A stretch of DNA of 64,000 bases from an uncultured Eggerthellaceae bacterium (GTDB taxonomy: Bacteria; Actinomycetota; Coriobacteriia; Coriobacteriales; Eggerthellaceae): NCBI GenBank assembly GCA_903789375.1, contig CAIFEB010000001.1, positions 25,302 to 89,301 on the forward strand, given 5' to 3'. A model generated the notes under the pieces. The model did no database searches. It had not been told where the DNA came from and saw only the letters and a program-made list of their open reading frames with translations. Shown here in pieces: positions 58,145 to 64,000 of this stretch. The first letter of the stretch is position 1. Each line of letters begins with the position of its first letter. The translations under genes were made by a program, and so were the position numbers.

Positions 58145-58861
58145 GTGGACCGTGATTCCCTCTACGATCTGAAACAGCGAATCGGGGCGGGCAAACTCGG
58201 CGCCCCCGCGATCATCGCCTGCGCCATCATCGCGATCGTGGTGGCTGTATACGCCGGCACGTACCTCTACGATGCAGCCAACGCCCATTCGTTTGCCATC
58301 GAGTCTCAGAACCAGGAGTCGGCATCTTCCGGCTCAATCGCTTCGTCGTCTGACGCCTCGGCTTCGGCGACCGATGGGTTGGGGACATCGTCCGAACCTG
58401 CACCCGTCCTCATACTCATCGACGTCGAGGGCGCCGTGGACAGCCCCGGCATCGTATCTGTGCCCGAAGACGCCCGCGTCAACGATGCGGTCGCCGCTGC
58501 GGGCGGCCTGAGCGACGAGGCAGCGCCCGGGGCGCTCAACCTGGCGCAGAAGGTGCATGACGGCGAGCAGATATTCGTTCCCACGCTCGAGCAGGCAAGC
58601 GCTTCGTCTGCCGAAGCGCAGAGCGCCGGCGCCGCAACCGCGGGTAGCACGGCTTCATCGCAGGCTCCTGCGAAGGTAAACATAAACACGGCTGACGAGG
58701 CGGCTTTGCAGACCGTCACAGGCATCGGCCCCTCAACCGCGAAGAAGATCGTGGCCGACCGCACGAAAAACGGCCCCTTCGCCTCGGTCGACGACCTGAC
58801 GCGGGTCTCGGGCATCGGCGAGAAGAAGCTCGAGGCGTTTCGCGACCAGCTCTGCGTTTAA
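58145..58861 (+). CDS. comEA: Competence protein ComEA (SLBB and helix-hairpin-helix)
   Basis: ComEA is the membrane-anchored DNA receptor of natural transformation. The 238 residues show a TM segment (about 18-42, APAIIACAIIAIVVAVYAGT), a Ser/Ala-rich linker, an SLBB domain (about 97-150, LIDVEGAVDSPGIVSVPEDA) and a C-terminal helix-hairpin-helix (VNINTADEAALQTVTGIGPS, FASVDDLTRVSGIGEKKL). The GTG at 58145 has AGAGGAG 7 bases upstream; in-frame codons upstream run through a hairpin and are rejected. comEC follows 5 bases later. Confidence 0.9.
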   Translation: MDRDSLYDLKQRIGAGKLGAPAIIACAIIAIVVAVYAGTYLYDAANAHSFAIESQNQESASSGSIASSSDASASATDGLGTSSEPAPVLILIDVEGAVDSPGIVSVPEDARVNDAVAAAGGLSDEAAPGALNLAQKVHDGEQIFVPTLEQASASSAEAQSAGAATAGSTASSQAPAKVNINTADEAALQTVTGIGPSTAKKIVADRTKNGPFASVDDLTRVSGIGEKKLEAFRDQLCV

Positions 58862-58866
58862 CGGCG

Positions 58867-61200
58867 ATGGACATCGCATCCCATAACCCCAGGCCCGCGC
58901 GACCTGCGCTGACGCCGGCGATCTTCTGCGGCCTTGCGCTCTGGGCCGGTTGCGCATGCGCGCTCGCGTTCGAACGAACGCACGCTTCGACCGTGCTCGT
59001 CGGCGGCACGATTGCGTGTTTTGCCGGAGCTTGCATCGTCTGCGCAGCGTTGCGGCGCCGGTTTTCTGCGGCCGTGCTCTGCCTTGCTCTCGGATTGACC
59101 GGCGGGGTGGCGCTCGGAAGCGTTCAAGCCGCGCACCTCGAAAAGCTTGCCGTCATCGCTGGCTCGGAAACCTACGTCTCCTGCACGGCGATGCTTACCG
59201 ACGATCCGACCCCGGGTTCGTACGGCTCAACCGCTCACGCGCGCGTGACGACGCCGGGAAACCCTGAGCGACTCATGAAGGTCAGATTCGCCCGGAACTG
59301 CCCGGGAGCGGACGAGGTTCGCTACGGCGACGTCCTCACGTTTTCGGCGACGCCTGAGGCGATTGATTATGCGACGTATCCAAGCGACTGGAACCGGGGC
59401 GTTACGGCCACGGTGACGGTTCGCGCGATGACGGTCGAAGAGCAGCGTGGCGTACGGGGCGGGATTCTTGCCGTCCGCAAGCGTGCAATCGAGGCGCTCG
59501 GTGCGGGCGGTACCGACGAAGGGGCGCTCCTTCAGGCGCTCATCTGCGGTTATCGTGCCGATATCAACGAGCGCGACGTGTACCGCGATTTTAGAACCTG
59601 CGGGCTCGCGCACCTCGTCGCCGTGTCAGGCGCCCATCTCGTCATCGTGACGACGATCGTGTCCGCTCTGCTGCGCGTCATGCGCGTGCCGCGTGTCGCG
59701 GGCATCGGTCTTGTCGGGTGCTCAATCGGCGCGTACCTGATTGTCGCGGGAATGCCAATTTCAGCCGTGCGGGCGGCCATCATGTCGCTGCTCGGTTCGT
59801 GCTCGTTCTTCGCGCGGCGGCGTTCCTCAAGCGTGAACGCCACGGGCATCGCGGTGCTTGTCATCGTCTTGAGCGACCCGCGAGCGGCTCTTTCGCTTTC
59901 GTTTGCGCTCTCGGCCCTTTCGACGCTCGGCATCATCCTGTTCGGCGGCTATGTTTCCAGCTGGTTCGAGCAGGGACGCCATGCGCTTCCGGCTGGCCTC
60001 TCGGACCCGCTTGCGCTCACCATCGCTGCGAGCCTCATGTCCGTCCCGCTTTCAAGCGCGGTGTTCTCGCAGCTGCCCCTCGTCTCGCCGCTCGCCAACA
60101 TCGCGACGGCGCCGTTCTTCCCGATTGTCTGCGGCTTGGGGCTCGCGGCGAGCCTGCTGTCGCTCGGAGGTTGCCCGGCGTTCTCGCTTGCGTTCGCGCT
60201 GGCGTCCGCTGCGACGCGATGTCTGTGCGCGCTCGTGTCCCTGCTGGCGCGCATACCGTTTGCGAGCATTCCCGTGGCGGGGTCGGCCATCCCGGCGCTC
60301 GCTCTCACGGGAGCGTTTGCCGCGGCGCTCTATATCGCCTGGCCGAAACCGAGCCTGAAAGGTTTGGGGGCATGCTGCTCTCTCGGCGTCGCGGTCGCCG
60401 TCATCGTCGCCCTCCGTCCTGCGAGTCCTACGGAAATCGTCATGCTCGATGTGGGGCAGGGCGATGCGTTCCTGGTGAGAAGCGAACGCGCATGCATGCT
60501 CATCGACACGGGAAACCAGGACGGCAAACTTCTCACGGCGCTTGCCCGCGAAAACGTGCGTCACCTCGACGCCGTGCTCATCACCCACGCCGATGACGAC
60601 CATTGCGGCTCGCTCGACGCGCTTCAGGGGACGGTTGTCGTCGACCGCGTCATCGTCGCGAACGACATGCTCACCTGCGACGATGATTCGTGTCGAAAGC
60701 TCATAGCCCAAGCGCGCTCCACGGCTTCCGAGGTCGTCGGCGCACGCGTCGGAGACCGCGTGGCCATCGGACGATTTCAAGGATGCATCATCTGGCCGCA
60801 CGCGTTCTCGAACGACGGAGGCAATGAGGACAGCCTGTGCGCTGTGTTCGATGCGGACGTCGACCGTGATGGCGTCATCGATGAGACGGCCCTGTTCACC
60901 GGCGACATTGATGCCGCATCTTTGAAGACGGCGCTCGCGGAGAGCGGCATCGGCACGGTCGACGTGCTCAAGGTGGGCCATCACGGTTCGAACACCTCGA
61001 CCGATGCGGACCTTGCCGAAACGCTTCGCCCGCGCGTCGCGCTCGTCAGCGTGGGAGAGCGCAATCGTTACGGACATCCGAAACAGCAGGTCATCGACGA
61101 ACTTGCAGCAGTTGGCGCGGAGGTCGTACGCTCGGATGAGAGCGGGGACGTTTCATGCGAATTGGAAGTCGGGTCGGTGCAGGTGCGCACGCAACGCTAA
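58867..61200 (+). CDS. comEC: DNA uptake channel protein ComEC/Rec2
   Basis: ComEC forms the channel that brings single-stranded DNA across the membrane. The 777 residues contain N-terminal TM helices, an OB-like DUF4131 segment, the Competence domain (about 210-480, LVAVSGAHLVIVTT) and a C-terminal metallo-beta-lactamase domain (MLDVGQGDAFLVR, LITHADDDHCGSLDAL, LKVGHHGSNTSTD). It is next to comEA and holA, the usual order. Other competence genes are not in the window. Confidence 0.92.
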   Translation: MDIASHNPRPARPALTPAIFCGLALWAGCACALAFERTHASTVLVGGTIACFAGACIVCAALRRRFSAAVLCLALGLTGGVALGSVQAAHLEKLAVIAGSETYVSCTAMLTDDPTPGSYGSTAHARVTTPGNPERLMKVRFARNCPGADEVRYGDVLTFSATPEAIDYATYPSDWNRGVTATVTVRAMTVEEQRGVRGGILAVRKRAIEALGAGGTDEGALLQALICGYRADINERDVYRDFRTCGLAHLVAVSGAHLVIVTTIVSALLRVMRVPRVAGIGLVGCSIGAYLIVAGMPISAVRAAIMSLLGSCSFFARRRSSSVNATGIAVLVIVLSDPRAALSLSFALSALSTLGIILFGGYVSSWFEQGRHALPAGLSDPLALTIAASLMSVPLSSAVFSQLPLVSPLANIATAPFFPIVCGLGLAASLLSLGGCPAFSLAFALASAATRCLCALVSLLARIPFASIPVAGSAIPALALTGAFAAALYIAWPKPSLKGLGACCSLGVAVAVIVALRPASPTEIVMLDVGQGDAFLVRSERACMLIDTGNQDGKLLTALARENVRHLDAVLITHADDDHCGSLDALQGTVVVDRVIVANDMLTCDDDSCRKLIAQARSTASEVVGARVGDRVAIGRFQGCIIWPHAFSNDGGNEDSLCAVFDADVDRDGVIDETALFTGDIDAASLKTALAESGIGTVDVLKVGHHGSNTSTDADLAETLRPRVALVSVGERNRYGHPKQQVIDELAAVGAEVVRSDESGDVSCELEVGSVQVRTQR

Positions 61201-61209
61201 ACTTGTTTT

Positions 61210-62205
61210 ATGACGCAATCAAAGACATCCAAACCGCTTCTGGCCGCCTATCTGGTGGACGGCGCCGACACGCTCAAGCGCGAGACCGTCGTCAAGCGCC
61301 TGCGCGAGCGCATCGCGCGCGTGGCCGACCTGGAATTCAACAGCGACCGCTTCGACGGGGCCACCGCCACAGGCGCCGACATCGTCAACGCCTGCAACAC
61401 GGCGCCGTTCGGCGGCGATGTGCGCCTGGTCGAGGTCACGCATGCCGACAAGCTGCGCAAGGCGGATTCCGAGCAGATCGTCGCGTACCTCAAGAACCCC
61501 AACGCGACGACGGTGCTCGAGCTCATCACCGAGAAGCTCGCCAAGAACACGCGCCTGTACAAGGCCGTGGCGGCGCTTGGCAAATCGGCCGTCATCGACT
61601 GCACGCCCATGAAGGAAGATGCGCTCAAGCGGGCGGTTCGCTCGATGGCGACGTCGCACGGCTTCACCATAACGCCCGATGCGGCCTCCCTGCTCGTTGA
61701 CCGCATCGGCACCGACACCGTCTCGATCGATTCCCAGCTCGAGAAGATCGGCATGGCGCACCGCGGCTCCGACCCCGTAAATGAGAACGAGGTCATGCAG
61801 CTCGTCAGCGAGACGGTCGAAGCGCGCCCCTGGGACCTTGTCACCGCGTTTTCCGAACGCAATCTGAAGAAGTGCCTCTACCTGCTGCCGCGCCTGAAGT
61901 CCAGTTCTCCGTTCGCGCTGCTCTCGATGTGCACGACGCGCGTCCGCGAGCTCATCTGCGCGCGCGCCGTTCTCGAACGGGGTGGCGGACCCGCGCAGAT
62001 CGCGCGCAGCCTCAACAAGAAGGACTGGCAGGTCAAGCGTCATCTGCACTACGCGCGGGCGTTCGCACCCGCCGAGCTCGAACAGGCTCTTGTCCTCTCG
62101 CGCGACACCGAGCAGGCTATGAAGAGCGGGTCGGACCCCGACGAGGCGTTCCGCCTGTGGCTCGCCACGGTTCTCGCGCATGGAACTGCCAACCAGCGCA
62201 AATAG
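61210..62205 (+). CDS. holA: DNA polymerase III subunit delta
   Basis: HolA is the clamp-loader wrench subunit. The 331 residues follow the family: LAAYLVDGADTLKRETVVKRL, NACNTAPFGGDVRLVEV, ATTVLELITEKL, RSMATSHGFTITPDAASLLVDRIG, NENEVMQLVSETVEARPWDLV and LNKKDWQVKRHLHYARAF. It starts 9 bases after comEC. The gap to the rpsT stop contains a terminator. Confidence 0.9.
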   Translation: MTQSKTSKPLLAAYLVDGADTLKRETVVKRLRERIARVADLEFNSDRFDGATATGADIVNACNTAPFGGDVRLVEVTHADKLRKADSEQIVAYLKNPNATTVLELITEKLAKNTRLYKAVAALGKSAVIDCTPMKEDALKRAVRSMATSHGFTITPDAASLLVDRIGTDTVSIDSQLEKIGMAHRGSDPVNENEVMQLVSETVEARPWDLVTAFSERNLKKCLYLLPRLKSSSPFALLSMCTTRVRELICARAVLERGGGPAQIARSLNKKDWQVKRHLHYARAFAPAELEQALVLSRDTEQAMKSGSDPDEAFRLWLATVLAHGTANQRK

Positions 62206-62390
62206 CACCGCCAGTGCTGAGGTGCGCTCGAACATGTCGTGAGAGAAGTCTGATTTCGGGGCAGGAGCTGGGGCAGCGAGAAAACGGCAGTTCGCGCATC
62301 GGGCGCGCAATGTCGAACGCTCGAATACCGTTCGGACAAGCTCGTGACATGAAATGACCAACCTCGCAGGCGCATCGCCAAAGCGCAAAG

Positions 62391-62428
62391 AAGCGAAGAC
62401 CCCTCGCAGGGAGGGGCCTTCGCTTCTC
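62391..62428 (-). terminator. Bidirectional terminator between holA and rpsT
   Basis: The arms 62391-62405 and 62411-62425 pair over 14 of 15 positions around a 5-nt loop. It lies between convergent holA and rpsT. The gap 62206-62474 shows nothing else. Confidence 0.7.
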
Positions 62429-62474
62429 TTGATATGCGGATGAATCGCGAGCGATCATCCGGGGTAGGGCACGC

Positions 62475-62963
62475 TTATTCAGCGGCCTCTTCGGTAGCCT
62501 CGTCAGCAGCTTCGGCGGCAGCCTTGGCCTTCTTCGCAGCGACCTTCTTGTCGATCTCCTGCTGCTTCTTCACACGCGCGGCCTTCTCGGCGTTCTTCTT
62601 CTCGTACGCAGCGGCGCGCTCGGCCTTGCGGGCAGCCTTCTTGCTGCCGGTCTTCTGGGCCTTCGGCTCGGGCTTCACGTACGCGGCGCGAATCTCGTCG
62701 GTGACGACGGTGTTGGCCAGCTTCATGATCTTGCTCTTGCGGTTGGCAGCCTGGTTCTTGTGGATGATGCCCTTCGCAGCCGCCTTGTCCATCAAACGGC
62801 ACGCCGTGAGCGCCTCGGCATAAGCCTTGGTGCCGTCGCCAGCAGCCACAGCATCGCGCACGCGACGCACGGCGGTCTTCAGCTCCGATTTAACAGCGCG
62901 GTTGCGCTGATGCGCCTTCTCGTTCGTGATGATGCGCTTCTTCTGACTCTTGATGTTAGCCAC
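62475..62963 (-). CDS. rpsT: 30S ribosomal protein S20 with long C-terminal tail
   Basis: Residues 1-88 match S20, which binds 16S rRNA ([62 protein letters not shown]). The full 162 residues are nearly twice the usual length, with a Lys/Ala/Glu-rich tail from about residue 90. The start is GTG at 62963, with GGAGG 7 bases upstream. It is divergent from lepA. Confidence 0.93.
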   Translation of the reverse strand: MANIKSQKKRIITNEKAHQRNRAVKSELKTAVRRVRDAVAAGDGTKAYAEALTACRLMDKAAAKGIIHKNQAANRKSKIMKLANTVVTDEIRAAYVKPEPKAQKTGSKKAARKAERAAAYEKKNAEKAARVKKQQEIDKKVAAKKAKAAAEAADEATEEAAE

Positions 62964-63009
62964 TCTAAATCCTCCGTATACAGCCTTTGTTTCCTCACGA
63001 AACTCGTAG

Positions 63010-63055
63010 ATTTTAGCATACAACACGGTTACACGCACCCGTGTGTTGCTAAAAT
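63010..63055. promoter_or_regulatory. Back-to-back extended -10 promoters between rpsT and lepA
   Basis: TGCTAAAAT occurs on the plus strand (63047-63055) and on the minus strand (63010-63018), both as TGn-extended -10. They lie in an imperfect inverted repeat, TTTTAGCA ... TGCTAAAA, about 30 bases across. The plus element reads toward lepA and the minus element toward rpsT. Confidence 0.6.
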
Positions 63056-63165
63056 GCACTCCCTGTTGAACTGCGCCATAGCGGTCGCAGTGCTTTACCA
63101 TGGAATTCCGGGATCCGTCCGTTAGGATGGCATCCCTTCCAACTATGACGAAAGACCGGAGCCCC

Positions 63166-64000
63166 ATGTCGAAAACGCAATCGAAAACGATAGCGCACGA
63201 CCCCGCGCGCATTAGGAATTTTTCCATAATCGCCCACATTGACCACGGTAAATCCACGCTTTCGGACCGAATTCTGGAGATGACCGGGACGGTTGCCGAG
63301 CGCGACATGCAAGACCAGCTCCTCGACACCATGGACATCGAGCGCGAGCGCGGCATCACCATCAAGAGCCAGGCGGTGCGCGTGCTCTACACCGCCGACG
63401 ACGGCGAGCAGTACGAGTTCAACCTCATCGACACCCCGGGCCACGTGGACTTCACATACGAGGTGTCGCGGTCGCTCGCGGCATGCGAGGGCGCCGTGCT
63501 CGTCGTGGACGCCACGCAGGGCGTCGAGGCACAGACCGTCGCCAACGCGATGATGGCGATGAACGCCGATCTGGAAATCATCCCGCTCATCAACAAGATC
63601 GACTTGCCGGCCGCCGACCCCGACCGCTGCAAGGAGCAGATCGAGGAGGGTCTCGCAATTCCGGCCGACGACGCTGTGCTCTGCTCGGCGAAGACGGGCG
63701 TGGGCGTGCACGACCTGCTCGAGAGCGTCGTCTACAACATCCCCGCGCCCACCGGCAGTGCGGACGGCCCGCTGCGCGCGCTCATTTTCGACTCGTACTT
63801 CGACGCGTACCGGGGCGTAGTGGCGCTCATCCGCGTGGTCGACGGCGCCGTGCACGCCGGCGACCGCGTGCGCATGATGGCGTCGGGCAAGACCGCGCTC
63901 GTCGAGGAGGTGGGCGTGCGCCCGCCCCCGGCGGTACCCCTCGCCGCGCTGGCCCGGGGTGCAGGGGGGTACCACGTAAGCGGGCGGATAGTCGTAGGGG
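63166..64000 (+). CDS. lepA: Elongation factor 4 (LepA), 5' part, runs off window
   Basis: LepA is a ribosomal GTPase of the EF-G family. The visible 278 codons show the G motifs [53 protein letters not shown] and [12 protein letters not shown], then the start of domain II. The ATG at 63166 is nearest a GGAG; an in-frame ATG at 63145 is an alternative. The final 30 or so residues (from EVGVR) diverge from the expected family sequence though the frame stays open, see findings. Confidence 0.9.
   Translation, partial: MSKTQSKTIAHDPARIRNFSIIAHIDHGKSTLSDRILEMTGTVAERDMQDQLLDTMDIERERGITIKSQAVRVLYTADDGEQYEFNLIDTPGHVDFTYEVSRSLAACEGAVLVVDATQGVEAQTVANAMMAMNADLEIIPLINKIDLPAADPDRCKEQIEEGLAIPADDAVLCSAKTGVGVHDLLESVVYNIPAPTGSADGPLRALIFDSYFDAYRGVVALIRVVDGAVHAGDRVRMMASGKTALVEEVGVRPPPAVPLAALARGAGGYHVSGRIVVG

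Overview
This 64 kb window is high-GC actinobacterial DNA. It most resembles an anaerobic Coriobacteriia/Eggerthellaceae-type chromosome. That placement is an inference from the GC-rich codons with GTG/TTG starts, an actinobacterial mIHF gene beside gmk-rpoZ, transcription-attenuating T-box and PyrR leaders, an AmmeMemoRadiSam pair and an MMPL plus LxxG-repeat cassette. No rRNA, tRNA, CRISPR array or insertion sequence was seen.

Layout. Bases 1-2333 are the edge of an accessory defence locus: the 3' end of hsdS and a DUF262/GmrSD-like gene. guaA (minus) and uppP (plus) follow, then a chorismate mutase-DAHP synthase pair. Bases 7070-16000 are a branched-chain and serine block: ilvD-ilvB-ilvN behind a T-box leader, then ilvC, then serA-leuA. 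Bases 16424-24838 are a translation and RNA cluster: rimP-nusA-ylxR-infB-rbfA-nrnA-truB-ribF. A yfcE-like phosphodiesterase and dgt lie on minus, followed by dnaG. def-fmt-rsmB come next, with rsmB carrying a long RG-rich N-terminus. A MEMO-AMMECR1 fusion with its radical SAM partner follows, and a barstar-like gene converges on them.

Bases 37100-54801 hold de novo pyrimidine synthesis: pyrR-pyrB-pyrC-carA-carB behind a PyrR-type attenuator, and pyrK-pyrD-pyrF. They are separated by a 6.7 kb cassette of TetR, an MMPL/RND-like membrane protein, a 1004-residue exported LxxG-repeat protein and a second TetR. From 54.9 kb there is a possible structured RNA, then mihF-gmk-rpoZ-thiI, comEA-comEC-holA, rpsT (minus) and the 5' part of lepA, whose last ~90 bases look unreliable.

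How the parts work together. The pyr genes carry carbamoyl phosphate to UMP under PyrR control. The ilv/leu genes make branched-chain amino acids. The rimP-ribF and def-fmt-rsmB clusters support ribosome assembly and translation. comEA/comEC are DNA-uptake parts. Recurrent features are GC-rich terminator hairpins, -10 boxes of the form GCTAnnnT that often have an upstream TG, and low-complexity tails on several housekeeping proteins. The least understood units are the AmmeMemoRadiSam pair, the TetR-MMPL-LxxG-TetR cassette, the ilvD T-box with an apparent Cys specifier, and the possible RNA upstream of mihF.
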